DNA of 64,000 nucleotides from Bradyrhizobium manausense (lineage in GTDB: Bacteria > Pseudomonadota > Alphaproteobacteria > Rhizobiales > Xanthobacteraceae), in the NCBI RefSeq assembly GCF_018130615.1, contig NZ_JAFCKB010000015.1:1-64000 (forward strand). The letters are read 5' to 3'. Shown here in pieces: positions 43,322-51,423 of this stretch. A program made the translations under genes and the position numbers. The notes beneath the pieces are model-generated. The model did no database searches. It had not been told where the DNA came from and saw only the letters and a list, made by a program, of their open reading frames with translations. Every line of letters begins with the position of its first letter. Position 1 is the stretch's first letter.

Positions 43322-43537
43322 CTAATTCGCCGGATCCTCACGCCGCGGCAGCATACCCATGCGCTCGAATTGCCAGCGCATGGCGCGGTACCAGAGATAG
43401 CCGACCGCTGCGCCGCAAAAGGCGAGGACCACAACGTTCGCGCTCGAGAACGAGCCGCTCCACCACATCATCCACGCGGTCCACAACAGCGTGAAAACGA
43501 TGGCACCTGCTTTCAGCGGAAGAAGGGGGCGGCTCAT
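43322..43537 (-). CDS. Small membrane protein
   Basis: The ATG at 43537 follows GGAGCACGAGC. The 71-residue protein has two spans, LKAGAIVFTLLWTAWMMWW and VVVLAFCGAAVGYLWYRAM, then a basic cytoplasmic tail FERMGMLPRREDPAN. The function is unknown. It converges with the collagen-like gene, with only five bases between the stops. Confidence 0.65.
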   Translation of the reverse strand: MSRPLLPLKAGAIVFTLLWTAWMMWWSGSFSSANVVVLAFCGAAVGYLWYRAMRWQFERMGMLPRREDPAN

Positions 43538-43634
43538 GCTCGTGCTCCGGGTTGTCAAAAACCCCGGCGAACATCATCGCGCATGAAGACCGCCACTTCC
43601 GTGAGCCAGATCACGGTGGAGCTTTACGGAGCCA

Positions 43635-43901
43635 CTAGCCAAAACGCAGCCGCGAACGCTCCTTCGCCTTCTCCGCCTCGACCTCGCGGTCGCGCGCCGG
43701 CGCGTGGGTGTGCAACGAGGTCAGCAACCGCCGCGCAGCCTCCGAGACTTCGGCCACAGCGCGGTCGAATGCCGCCTCATTGGCCTGCGAAGGCTTGTTG
43801 AAGCCTGAGAGCTTTCGCACGAACTGGAGCGCGCTGGCATGAATCTCGTCCTCCGTCGCCGGCGGTTCGAAATTGAACAGCGTCTTGATGTTGCGGCACA
43901 T
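43635..43901 (-). CDS. DUF2277 family protein
   Basis: The ATG at 43901 follows GGAGG. The 88-residue protein begins MCRNIKTLFNFEPPATEDEI, continues LQFVRKLSGFNKPSQANEAAFDRAV, and ends with a basic charged tail. This is the DUF2277 pattern, common in alphaproteobacteria and actinobacteria. The role is unknown; the start Met-Cys-Arg-Asn is invariant in the family from memory. Confidence 0.85.
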   Translation of the reverse strand: MCRNIKTLFNFEPPATEDEIHASALQFVRKLSGFNKPSQANEAAFDRAVAEVSEAARRLLTSLHTHAPARDREVEAEKAKERSRLRFG

Positions 43902-43999
43902 GAGTTCCTCCTGAAAGACGATTCCGTTCAAGGACGATCGGCGGCACCCGGATGCTACATGCCGGATCAGCCACTGTCATCGGCGCCCGGCGCGGGGTC

Positions 44000-44692
44000 T
44001 CAGAACGGAATCGAAATGCCGAGCCGTCCGAAGAAGGCGCGCCCTTTCGGGGTGAGACGAAGCGCGCGTGGGACACGGTGCGGGGCCAGCGCATGCGCCC
44101 CGATCAACCGCTTCAGGATCGCATTGGCGAATGGGCCTGCCAGATGCGGAACACGCTCGGTCCAATCGTTGCAGAGCCGCATGTGAGGATCGCGGCCTGG
44201 CTTGAAGTCGATCGCCTCCGCGCGGCACCAGGCGAGCCCCTGGTCGGTGATGGAGGCCTCGCGGCCGCGCAGCGTGATCAGCTTCTTGTCCACCAAACCG
44301 TCCCGCAACGCCACGCCGAGCTGGCCGGCGAGATGGCAATAGCAGGTTCGCGACTGACGGAGCGGCGTCGGCACGCCTCGCGCGCGTTCCGCATGGTCGG
44401 TCCTGGCGGCGACATTGACGAGGTTTTCGATCAGGGCCGCGACCTCATCGTCGGCGATGCGATAGTAGCGAAACCGCCCCTGCTGCCACACCGAGAGCAG
44501 GCGCGCATCCGTCAGCTTCTGCAGATGCGCACTGGCGCTTTGCGGCGACACACCGGCAAGCGCGGCCAACTCGCCCGCGGGCAGCGCCTTGCCGCCGAAC
44601 AGCGCACTGACCATGGCTTCGCGCGCCGGATCGCTCAAGGCGTCGGTAAGCCGCGAAAATCCCGATTGTACTGATTGTCTGACTGCGACCAT
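44000..44692 (-). CDS. ArsR-type transcriptional regulator
   Basis: The ATG at 44692 follows GGGAG by six bases; the frame is open further upstream but has no supporting site. The protein (230 residues) has a winged-helix domain at about 10-95: RLTDALSDPAREAMVSALF, ALPAGELAALAGVSPQSASAHLQKLTDARLLSV and the wing WQQGRFRYYRIADDEV. The C-terminal half has a Cys-Cys pair region TCYCHLAGQLGVAL and CRAEAIDF, perhaps a metal or redox sensor. It is divergent from an NTF2-like gene 145 bp away, its likely target. Confidence 0.82.
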   Translation of the reverse strand: MVAVRQSVQSGFSRLTDALSDPAREAMVSALFGGKALPAGELAALAGVSPQSASAHLQKLTDARLLSVWQQGRFRYYRIADDEVAALIENLVNVAARTDHAERARGVPTPLRQSRTCYCHLAGQLGVALRDGLVDKKLITLRGREASITDQGLAWCRAEAIDFKPGRDPHMRLCNDWTERVPHLAGPFANAILKRLIGAHALAPHRVPRALRLTPKGRAFFGRLGISIPF

Positions 44693-44836
44693 CAAAAACT
44701 CCCGTCCCCGATGTGGGCCTGCCGCCGCGTCATCGCAATCGTTCTCCAAACCGCTCATTTCAGAATTCAGTGAAACTTGGGCGGCGCGTCCTCTGCGATG
44801 ACCCCGGAAGTCGCCCCGAATCCAGAGGATTACAGC

Positions 44837-45244
44837 ATGATCAAGCCAGCACACCAGAGCGAGGCAGAACGCATCTGCAAGCTGTGGGATGAAGCCCTCG
44901 GCAACAAGGACCTCGAGGCGTCCCTCGCACTCTATGCCGATGAGGCCTCCATCGAAAGCCCGCTGGTTCAACATCTCATGAAGACCCCGGCCGGGATCGT
45001 CCAAGGCAAGGACAATCTGCGCGTCTTCATTACGCGCGTATTCCAGACCAATCCGCCGCAACGAAGGCGCTTCAAGCAAGGCTTCTTCACTGACGGCCGG
45101 ATCATCACCTGGGAATATCCGCGCGTCACTCCCGATGGCGAGCAGATGGAGCTGGTCGAGATCATGGAAATCGACAAGGGACTGATCCGGCGTCACAGGG
45201 TCTACTGGGGCTGGTATGCGCTCAGCTTGCTCCGGGAGCATTGA
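44837..45244 (+). CDS. NTF2/SnoaL-like protein
   Basis: The ATG at 44837 follows AGAGGA by seven bases. The protein (135 residues) has the cone-shaped NTF2-like fold pattern: ICKLWDEALGNKDLEASLALYADEASIESPL, TPAGIVQGKDNLRVFITRVFQ, and MELVEIMEIDKGLIRRHRVYWGWYAL. Such proteins are small hydrolases, isomerases or binding domains; no active-site pair was recognised. It faces the ArsR-type regulator and is probably controlled by it. Confidence 0.75.
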   Translation: MIKPAHQSEAERICKLWDEALGNKDLEASLALYADEASIESPLVQHLMKTPAGIVQGKDNLRVFITRVFQTNPPQRRRFKQGFFTDGRIITWEYPRVTPDGEQMELVEIMEIDKGLIRRHRVYWGWYALSLLREH

Positions 45245-45406
45245 GCCGCCTCCCTCGCCGGCTCTCGATATATTCCGCTTGCGCGATGCACCAATTGCGA
45301 AATGTTTTGGCGGCCGGCGCCACATCCGCTCTCGATCCCTCAGGTACCCCTGATAAGATCGTGCGCGAAGCGGCCCGGATGCCAGCGGCCGCAGCGGGAG
45401 GACATC

Positions 45407-46468
45407 ATGAATATCTCGAGCGCGCTGCTTGCCGCAGCCTTGCTATCAGTCTCGATGCCGGCGATAGCGGCCGATTACCCTGCGCCGAAACAGGGTGATT
45501 GGGTCGCCAAGGATTTCAAGTTCCACACTGGCGAGGTCATGACGGACCTGAAGCTGCACTACACCACTGTCGGCGACCCCAGCGGTCAGCCCGTGCTGGT
45601 GTTGCACGGCACCGGCGGCTCGGGCGCGAGCATGCTGACGCCCGCCTTCGCCGGCGAGATGTTCGGCGCCGGACAGCCGCTCGATGCGTCCAAGTATTAC
45701 ATCATCATTCCGGACTCGGTTGGCCACGGCAAATCGTCAAAGCCATCCGACGGCATGAAGGCGAGCTTCCCGAAATATAACTACGATGACATGGTCGAGG
45801 CGCAGCATCGCCTTGTGACCGAGGGCCTCGGCGTCAAAAATCTGCGGCTCGTGATCGGCAATTCCATGGGCGGCATGCAGACCTGGCTGTGGGGCGAGAA
45901 ATACCCCAAGGACATGGACGCGCTGGTGCCGATGGCCTCGCAACCGACCGAGATGGCGTCGCGCAACTGGATGATGCGGCGGATCATGCTCGACACCATC
46001 CGCAACGATCCCGATTACAATGGCGGCAACTACTCCAGCCAGCCGCGCATGATGAAATACGCGATTACGGCCTACGGCATCGCCAGCATCGGCGGCACGC
46101 TAGCCTATCAGCAACAGGCGCCGACCGCGGCGAAGGCGGACAAGATCGTCGATGAACGGCTGGCGACGCCGATCACGGCGGATGCCAACGACTACGTCTA
46201 TCAGTGGGACTCCTCGCACGACTACAATGCCGCCGACAAGCTGGAAGCTATCGAAGCTTCGCTGCTGCTGATCAACTCCGCTGACGACGAACGCAATCCG
46301 CCCGAGACCGGCGTGACGGAGGCAGCGATGAAGCTGGTCAAGAACGGCAAGCTGTATCTCATCCCCGCGAGCACCGAGACGCGCGGCCATGGCACCACCG
46401 GCAATGCGAAATTCTACAGCGAGCAGGTCCGCCAATTGCTGCAAACTGCACCGCAGCGTACGATGTAG
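45407..46468 (+). CDS. Exported alpha/beta hydrolase (MetX-like)
   Basis: The ATG at 45407 follows GGGAGG by six bases. The protein (353 residues) has a signal peptide ending at AIAADY. The hydrolase core shows VLVLHGTGGSGASML (oxyanion region), the nucleophile Ser in VIGNSMGGMQTW, Asp in LLINSADDERNPPE, and His in ETRGHGTTG. The wider arrangement (WLWGEKYPKDMD, AYGIASIGGTLAY lid) recalls homoserine-acetyltransferase-like hydrolases, but an exported protein is unlikely to make methionine. The substrate is unknown. Confidence 0.85.
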   Translation: MNISSALLAAALLSVSMPAIAADYPAPKQGDWVAKDFKFHTGEVMTDLKLHYTTVGDPSGQPVLVLHGTGGSGASMLTPAFAGEMFGAGQPLDASKYYIIIPDSVGHGKSSKPSDGMKASFPKYNYDDMVEAQHRLVTEGLGVKNLRLVIGNSMGGMQTWLWGEKYPKDMDALVPMASQPTEMASRNWMMRRIMLDTIRNDPDYNGGNYSSQPRMMKYAITAYGIASIGGTLAYQQQAPTAAKADKIVDERLATPITADANDYVYQWDSSHDYNAADKLEAIEASLLLINSADDERNPPETGVTEAAMKLVKNGKLYLIPASTETRGHGTTGNAKFYSEQVRQLLQTAPQRTM

Positions 46469-46608
46469 GCATCATCGGAGCTGCAGCGATATCGCGATGC
46501 ATCAAATGCGGCGCCCCGGCGCCGCATATTTTTTGAGCATGCAATGAGCTGACGGCTCAGGCTTAATCGCCCAAACGATACGAATCGACACGCGATGAGG
46601 AGGATCGT

Positions 46609-46887
46609 ATGCACAGGTTTGCGCTGTGCGTTTGGCTGGCCGCGATGACCGGCGCCGCGTTCGCGTTCGACAATGGTCAATATGAGAACGTGCCGCCGGA
46701 TATCCGCGCCTGGTTCAAGAGCGTGATCGCACCGAACGGCGTGCCCTGTTGCGACATCTCCGATGGCCATCGCACCGATTACGACGTACGCAAAGGCGCG
46801 TATTGGGTGCCGATCGAGGGCCAGTGGATGGAGGTGCCTGAGCGCGCCATCATCATCAGTTGCTTCGTGCCCGCGGACTCGGTTTAG
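46609..46887 (+). CDS. Small exported protein, conserved in rhizobia
   Basis: GAGGAGG precedes the ATG. The protein (92 residues) has a signal peptide ending near AFAFDNG. The mature part carries VPPDIRAWFKSVIAPNGVPC and CDISDGHRTDYDVRKGAYWVP then GQWMEVPERAIIISCF. A Cys-Cys pair and a third Cys are present. Similar proteins occur in Bradyrhizobium as unknowns. No partner gene is evident. Confidence 0.68.
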   Translation: MHRFALCVWLAAMTGAAFAFDNGQYENVPPDIRAWFKSVIAPNGVPCCDISDGHRTDYDVRKGAYWVPIEGQWMEVPERAIIISCFVPADSV

Positions 46888-46958
46888 CATCTCGCGATGG
46901 ATATCGTTGGCTGACTTGGTCTCGATCGGGTAGTTTGACGCCGAACTTATCCGGAGGC

Positions 46959-47567
46959 ATGCCGTTGACCGACCTTTGCGCCGAAGACCTCGCCACGATC
47001 TATGCGAAGCCGACCCCGCGCGTGATTGCGAAAGCGCGTCCCGCGATCGACGTGCATGCGCGGAAGTTCATCGAGATGTCGCCATTCTGCGTGCTGGCAA
47101 CATCGGGCGTCGACGGCAGCGTCGACGCGTCACCGCGTGGCGGCAGCGTGGGCTTCGTCCATGTCGCCGGCCCCAATCAGTTACTGATGCCCGACCGTGC
47201 CGGCAACAATCGCATCGACAGCTTTCGCAACGTCGTCGAGGGCTCCGGCTTCGTGCATCTGTTGTTCTTCGTGCCCGGCATCGACGAGACGCTGCGCGTC
47301 GGCGGGCGCGGCACCTTGTCGGCCGATCCGGATCTGCTCGCGTCCATGGTCGAGTTCGGCAAGCCACCGCGCGCGGTGCTGAACGTTGCCGTCAGCGAAG
47401 TCTACTTCCACTGCGGCAAGGCGCTGATGCGTTCAAAGCTGTGGTCGCCGGAAAAGGTGCAGCGCTCGGTGATGCCGAGCATCAGTCAGGTTATCCACGA
47501 TCAGACCAGCCTCGGCGAGCCTGAGAGCCAGGAGATCGTGGAGGAGCGCTACAAGACGCAGCTTTAG
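46959..47567 (+). CDS. Pyridoxamine-5'-phosphate-oxidase-family flavoprotein
   Basis: The protein (about 202 residues) has the split-barrel FMN-binding fold: FIEMSPFCVLATSGVDGSVDASPRGG, GFVHVAGPNQLLMPDRAGNNRIDSFRNVV, VHLLFFVPGIDETLRVGG, and VYFHCGKALMRSKLW. The pattern matches the MSMEG_1061-type PPOX-like group. The ATG at 46959 is only one base from GGAGG; a TTG two codons later (46965) stands at a better distance, so the true start may be there. A family C repeat follows the gene. Confidence 0.8.
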   Translation: MPLTDLCAEDLATIYAKPTPRVIAKARPAIDVHARKFIEMSPFCVLATSGVDGSVDASPRGGSVGFVHVAGPNQLLMPDRAGNNRIDSFRNVVEGSGFVHLLFFVPGIDETLRVGGRGTLSADPDLLASMVEFGKPPRAVLNVAVSEVYFHCGKALMRSKLWSPEKVQRSVMPSISQVIHDQTSLGEPESQEIVEERYKTQL

Positions 47568-47585
47568 CTGGTGCCGCAATCTCGG

Positions 47586-47719
47586 TGTCATCCCGGACAA
47601 GCGCAGCGCGGATCCGGGATCCATAACCACGGGAAGTGGTTTGACGAAGACTCGTGGCCACCAGTTCGCGCCACAACCACTCCCTGTGGTTATGGGTCCC
47701 GGCCTTCGCCGGGACGACA
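47586..47719. repeat. Palindromic repeat, family C, composite
   Basis: The left part reads TGTCATCCCGGACAAGCGC, a variant arm, with GCGCGGATCCGGGATCCATA; the right part reads TATGGGTCCCGGCCTTCGCC and GGGACGACA. The centre contains CCATAACCACGGG and CCCTGTGGTTATGGG, which pair with each other. It appears to be a mosaic of two related arms. Confidence 0.8.
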
Positions 47720-47753
47720 TAGGAGTGTGTGGCTACAGCTAGCGCCTAACGGC

Positions 47754-48242
47754 TCAGTGCCCCTCGCCCTCGAGCCCGCCGACGTGCTTCTGGGTGTAGA
47801 GCTCGAGGCCGATGCGGCCGATCAGATCGAGCTGGGTCTCGAGGAAGTCGATGTGGTGCTCCTCGTCGCTCATCAGCTTCTCGAACAGGTCACGGGTGAC
47901 GTAATCCTTGACGCCATGGCAGTAGGTCGCCGCTTCCTGGTAGAGCGCGCGCGCGCTCATCTCGGCAGCGAGATCGCACTCGATGATCTCTTTCACGTTC
48001 TGGCCGATGCGCAAGGGATCGAGCACCTGCATGTTCGGAAAGCCGTCGAAGAACAGGATGCGCGCGGTGAGCTTGTCGGCATGCTCCATCTCCTCGATGG
48101 ACTCCTTGCGCCAGACCTTGGCCATGTCGAGGAGGCCCCAATTGTCGAGGAAGCGGTAGTGCAGCCAGTACTGGTTGATCGCAGTCAGCTCGTGACGCAG
48201 CGCCTTGTTGAGATAGTCGATGACTTTTGCGTCGCCTTGCAT
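47754..48242 (-). CDS. bfr: Bacterioferritin
   Basis: The protein (162 residues) is a four-helix iron-storage ferritin. Ferroxidase ligands fit at E18, E51 and H54, with later SDEEHHIDFLE supplying E and H residues. The heme-ligand Met is at 52 (EEMEHADKL). The start MQGDAKVIDYLNKALRHELT is the family consensus. A bfd gene lies just upstream on the same strand. An Irr-type palindrome lies 44 bp before the start codon. Confidence 0.95.
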   Translation of the reverse strand: MQGDAKVIDYLNKALRHELTAINQYWLHYRFLDNWGLLDMAKVWRKESIEEMEHADKLTARILFFDGFPNMQVLDPLRIGQNVKEIIECDLAAEMSARALYQEAATYCHGVKDYVTRDLFEKLMSDEEHHIDFLETQLDLIGRIGLELYTQKHVGGLEGEGH

Positions 48243-48285
48243 GGCTTACTCCAGCTCTTGCAGTCCAAATCGGCCCTATCCGACT

Positions 48286-48300
48286 TTAGAATGCTTCTAA
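48286..48300 (-). promoter_or_regulatory. Irr-type iron control element upstream of bfr
   Basis: TTAGAA-TGC-TTCTAA is a perfect 6-3-6 palindrome, matching the pattern known for Irr sites (TAGAA with TTCTA) in Bradyrhizobium. It lies 44 bp upstream of the bfr start. Irr would repress bfr when iron is scarce, which fits an iron-storage gene. Confidence 0.75.
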
Positions 48301-48374
48301 GTCAGATTAGACATGGGGGCAACCGGCTACGGAGACGCAGCCGGGGAAAAGCTCTGGCGATGGTGTCGAAAATT

Positions 48375-48647
48375 TCAGCAGGCTGCGAGAGCGAACTGGA
48401 CGGGCTCGGCCGTCTCGTCGTTGGCGGCGACGGCGTGGCTATGGGGGCAGCCCGAGCAGCAGGACTGGGCGCAGGGGCCAAGCGCTTCATCGATGATCGT
48501 CTTGATGGTGCGGGCGCAGCGGCCGCATTCAGCGCTGCAGCCGAGACATCCATAGACTTGCTTGGCATGACGCACAGCATCGTCGGACTCGGCGACGGCG
48601 GCGCGGATGTCGTCATCGCTCAGCACGTTACAGGAACAAACGATCAT
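48375..48647 (-). CDS. bfd: Bacterioferritin-associated ferredoxin
   Basis: The protein (90 residues) carries a [2Fe-2S] cluster: Cys4 and Cys6 in MIVCSCN, Cys41 and Cys44 in ECGRCARTIKTI, matching E. coli Bfd (CLCN and QCGKC). It reduces bacterioferritin to release stored iron. Extra Cys residues (VYGCLGC and later SCCSGC) are less usual and the C-terminus is longer than in E. coli. It is upstream of bfr on the same strand with its own Irr-like site. Confidence 0.9.
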   Translation of the reverse strand: MIVCSCNVLSDDDIRAAVAESDDAVRHAKQVYGCLGCSAECGRCARTIKTIIDEALGPCAQSCCSGCPHSHAVAANDETAEPVQFALAAC

Positions 48648-48757
48648 GGAAGTGGCAGGCCCTTCGGTGATGCACCATCATCGATATTTAACGGGCCGTC
48701 CGGATGCAAAAGGAAAAACCGGAATTTGAAGCTATTCCAAACTGGCCCGGAAACAGC

Positions 48758-48772
48758 CTAGAACGGCTCTAA
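48758..48772 (-). promoter_or_regulatory. Irr-type iron control element upstream of bfd
   Basis: CTAGAA-CGG-CTCTAA is a near-perfect 6-3-6 palindrome (minus strand TTAGAG-CCG-TTCTAG). It has the same spacing as the site before bfr. It lies about 110 bp upstream of the bfd start. Confidence 0.65.
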
Positions 48773-48813
48773 AATTGCAAATTGCGCTGGATCAAGATGA
48801 TGCCGAATACGGC

Positions 48814-49110
48814 CTAATCGCTGCTGCCGCCTCCGCCGCCATCTCCGCCGCCGCCACAATCTCCGCCCCCACCGCTATCGCTCGTGGAGCAGTTGCCGCT
48901 GTCGGTCGAGTTGCTGGAACTGTCGCTGGAGAACCAGCTTCCCAGCGAGAAACCGTCATTCGTTGTATCCGAATAGCTGTCGCTCCCTCCGCCGTCGCCG
49001 CCTGCTCTCGCGCGCGGCCGCGGTGCGCGATTCTGCAAATGGGTCATCAGGGCATAGCCAATCACGCCGACGGCCCCGAGGGCGATCAGGGCATTGGTCA
49101 GGACGTTCAT
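48814..49110 (-). CDS. Small membrane protein with Ser/Gly/Asp-rich tail
   Basis: The ATG at 49110 follows GGAGACGGTG. The protein (98 residues) has one N-terminal span (LTNALIALGAVGVIGYALM) and then a low-complexity tail: GGGSDSYSDTTNDG, LGSWFSSDSSSNSTDSGNCS, and a Gly-rich end with two Cys residues. Such tails are seen in uncharacterised single-span proteins. Function is unknown. It lies downstream of, and convergent with, the glycine-rich exported protein pair. Confidence 0.6.
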   Translation of the reverse strand: MNVLTNALIALGAVGVIGYALMTHLQNRAPRPRARAGGDGGGSDSYSDTTNDGFSLGSWFSSDSSSNSTDSGNCSTSDSGGGGDCGGGGDGGGGGSSD

Positions 49111-49246
49111 CACCGTCTCCTGGGCTTGAAAGCCAACGCTTCCTCTCATTTGGTCGCACCCGGCAGATGGACCGTTCATTGATCATTCAAACGAAGTATG
49201 GAACTTTGGCCGCAAGAGTTCCGTGTTCCCGTGAAAGGTCGCTCCA

Positions 49247-49585
49247 ATGAAGAAGATGCTTATGGCAGTTGCTGCCACCGCCGCCCTGGTCCTGGCCGCG
49301 GGAACGCCGGCCCATGCACAGCGCGGTGTCGCGGCCGGCGTGGCTGCCGGGATCATCGGAGGCGCCATCGTTGGCGGGGCGCTGGCCTCTCCGTATTATT
49401 ACGGACCCGGCCCGGGTTATGCCTACGGTCCGGGCTACGGCCCCGGCTACTACCCGCCCCGCTACTACGCGCCGGGTCCCGGCTACGTCGCCGACGACTA
49501 TTATGGCAACGGCTGCGTCTGGCAGAGGCAGCGCTTCTGGGATGGCTATGCCTGGCGCGTCCGCCGCGTCAGAGTCTGTGGCTGA
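49247..49585 (+). CDS. Gly/Tyr/Pro-rich exported protein, paralogue 1
   Basis: The protein (112 residues) has a signal peptide ending at AHAQRG. A Gly/Ala region follows with GIIGGAIVGGALASP, then a Gly-Pro-Tyr-rich stretch, then a conserved end GCVWQRQRFWDGYAWRVRRV with one Cys on each side (CVWQRQ and VRVCG). The same ending appears in the next gene. The GIIGGAIVGGA segment may form a short membrane or oligomer contact. No function is known. Confidence 0.75.
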   Translation: MKKMLMAVAATAALVLAAGTPAHAQRGVAAGVAAGIIGGAIVGGALASPYYYGPGPGYAYGPGYGPGYYPPRYYAPGPGYVADDYYGNGCVWQRQRFWDGYAWRVRRVRVCG

Positions 49586-49816
49586 GGCGCGTTCGGCTTG
49601 CGCGATTGCGGTTGGACCGGTTCATTACGGATCCGCTGTTCATCTCAGGGCCTGAAAAAGACCGCTTTTTCTCGTCACAGCTCCGTGTGCGTTTACCGTG
49701 GATTGACCATTTGCGCGCTTCCTAGCCGCAAGGCCAATTCCATCAGAGTGTGCGTGAACCTTTGATCCCCGGACGCTCCTAACAAGGGACGTCCTTCTCC
49801 CAGGAGAGCCAAGAGC

Positions 49817-50101
49817 ATGAAGAAGACTATTGTTGCCGCCCTCACGGTTGCGACGATCGCCGGTTCGCTGGTGACCGCCACGCCGTCCGCCCAGGCCCAT
49901 GACGGCGTCGGCGCCGGTATCGCTGCCGGCCTGCTCGGCGGCGCGATCATTGGCGGCGCCATCGCCTCGAGCCGTCCGGCCTATGGTGGTCCGGTTTACG
50001 TGGCCGAGCCCGGCCCGCCCCCGCCGCCCTGCTACTGGCAGCGCCAGCGCTATTGGGACGGCTACGGCTGGGTCGTCCGCCCGGTTCGCGTTTGCTACTG
50101 A
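49817..50101 (+). CDS. Gly/Pro-rich exported protein, paralogue 2
   Basis: AGGAGAG precedes the ATG. The protein (94 residues) has a signal peptide ending at SAQAHDG, the segment GIAAGLLGGAIIGGAIASS, a short Pro-rich stretch, and the end CYWQRQRYWDGYGWVVRPVR with a terminal Cys. Its order of motifs matches the 49247 protein, with the Gly-Tyr stretch shortened. A strong terminator follows. Confidence 0.75.
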   Translation: MKKTIVAALTVATIAGSLVTATPSAQAHDGVGAGIAAGLLGGAIIGGAIASSRPAYGGPVYVAEPGPPPPPCYWQRQRYWDGYGWVVRPVRVCY

Positions 50102-50137
50102 TTTGATCGCACCGGCGCCCATGAGCGCCGCGATCGG

Positions 50138-50175
50138 AGCCCGGCCGAAACCATCGGCCGGGCTTTTTCGTTTTC
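50138..50175 (+). terminator. Rho-independent terminator
   Basis: A perfect 11-bp stem AGCCCGGCCGA / TCGGCCGGGCT (50138-50148 and 50154-50164), loop AACCA, is followed by TTTTTCGTTTT. It ends the 49817 transcript and is just before the convergent transglycosylase stop. Confidence 0.93.
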
Positions 50176-50184
50176 GAGAGCCGT

Positions 50185-51423
50185 TCAGCGTGCCGCCTGG
50201 ATCGAACGCAGCACGTCTTCGCTCGGCCAGCAATCGACCTTGAGCCCTGCCGACTTCTGATAGGCGCCGAGCGCAGCGCGGGTCTGCATGCCGGCCTTGC
50301 CGTCGATCTTGTCCTTGTAGAGCCCGGCGCGCGTGAGGCCGCGCTGCATCGCCTCGACATCCCTGGTGCGCAACTGCTTCGACGTCGCCCACGGCGTCGC
50401 GAACGGAAGCGGGCTCGTCATGCGATCGCTGAGATGGCCGACGAACAGCACGTAGAGGTCGGAGAAATTGTACTCCTTGATGACGAAGTAGTTCTTCGTA
50501 GTCAGGAACGCCGGACCATAGATGCCCTCCGGCTGCAGCAGTGATGCCGGCTGCGCCTGTTCGGCCGCGCTCAGCTTCTGCCCCCGCACCGGTACGAAGC
50601 CTTCGCGCAGCCACTGGCCGATCGGCTTCGTCACCTCCGGCACGCCCGTGGTGCAATCGACCCTCGCCGGCGCCTGCACTTCGTAGGCCCAGCGCACGCC
50701 ACTCTGCCAGCCCTTGTTGACGAGCTGCTGCGCGGCGGAGGCCAGTGCATCCGGGACCGAGTGCCAGATGTCGATGCGACCATCGCCGTCGAAATCGACG
50801 CCGTGCTTGTAATATTCGGACGGCAGGAACTGCGTGAGTCCGGTGGCGCCGGCCCAGGACGAACGCATGTCCTTGCGCGTCACCACGCCCTCGTCCAGGA
50901 TCTTCAGCGCGAGGATGAACTCATTGCGATAGGTGTCCTTGCGCCGGCCGACATAGGCCTGCGTCGCCAGCACGCGGACCAGATCGTAAGGCAGCGTATA
51001 GCGGCCGTAGTCGGTCTCACGTCCCCAGATCGCGAGCATGACGGTCGCGGGCACGCCCGAGCTCTTCTCGATCTTCGTCAGCGCGGCATTGTATTTCTGC
51101 AGCAGCCGCTGTCCTTCGCCGGCAAGATTCGCAATCGAGCCTTCCCTGACATAGTCCGCCGGCACCTGCACAAACTCGGCCTGCGACGGCGCGCCGGTCG
51201 CGGGCCGACCAGGCAGGATCAAATCAGGCAGCTTGTAATCCGGCTCGAGCCCGCGCGTCTGCTGATCGAACGTCGCGCGCGAGACCCCGGCCTCTTGCGC
51301 CTCCGGCCAGAGCGAAGCGATGAACTGGGTGAAGGCGGCGTCGGCGGCGTGGATCGGTTGCGAGCCGAGCAGAACCATCCAGAGCAGGGCGCCGGCCAGC
51401 TTGATCATTGTCCGATATTGCAT
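50185..51423 (-). CDS. Lytic murein transglycosylase with peptidoglycan-binding domain (MltB-like)
   Basis: The protein (412 residues) has a signal peptide ending at IHAADA, an SLT_2 domain at about 25-310, and a C-terminal peptidoglycan-binding domain (VEAMQRGLTRAGLYKDKIDGKAG then MQTRAALGAYQKSAGLKVD). The catalytic Glu is in AIWGRETDYGRY, and other blocks are SSWAGATGLTQFLPSEYYKH and DFDGDGRIDIWHSVPDALAS. It cuts glycan strands in the periplasm. It converges with the 49817 gene. Confidence 0.9.
   Translation of the reverse strand: MQYRTMIKLAGALLWMVLLGSQPIHAADAAFTQFIASLWPEAQEAGVSRATFDQQTRGLEPDYKLPDLILPGRPATGAPSQAEFVQVPADYVREGSIANLAGEGQRLLQKYNAALTKIEKSSGVPATVMLAIWGRETDYGRYTLPYDLVRVLATQAYVGRRKDTYRNEFILALKILDEGVVTRKDMRSSWAGATGLTQFLPSEYYKHGVDFDGDGRIDIWHSVPDALASAAQQLVNKGWQSGVRWAYEVQAPARVDCTTGVPEVTKPIGQWLREGFVPVRGQKLSAAEQAQPASLLQPEGIYGPAFLTTKNYFVIKEYNFSDLYVLFVGHLSDRMTSPLPFATPWATSKQLRTRDVEAMQRGLTRAGLYKDKIDGKAGMQTRAALGAYQKSAGLKVDCWPSEDVLRSIQAAR

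Noticed and set aside
44693-45325. Upstream continuation of the ArsR-type regulator frame
   Set aside because: It is antisense to the NTF2-like gene and lacks a ribosome-binding site; the domain starts at 44692.
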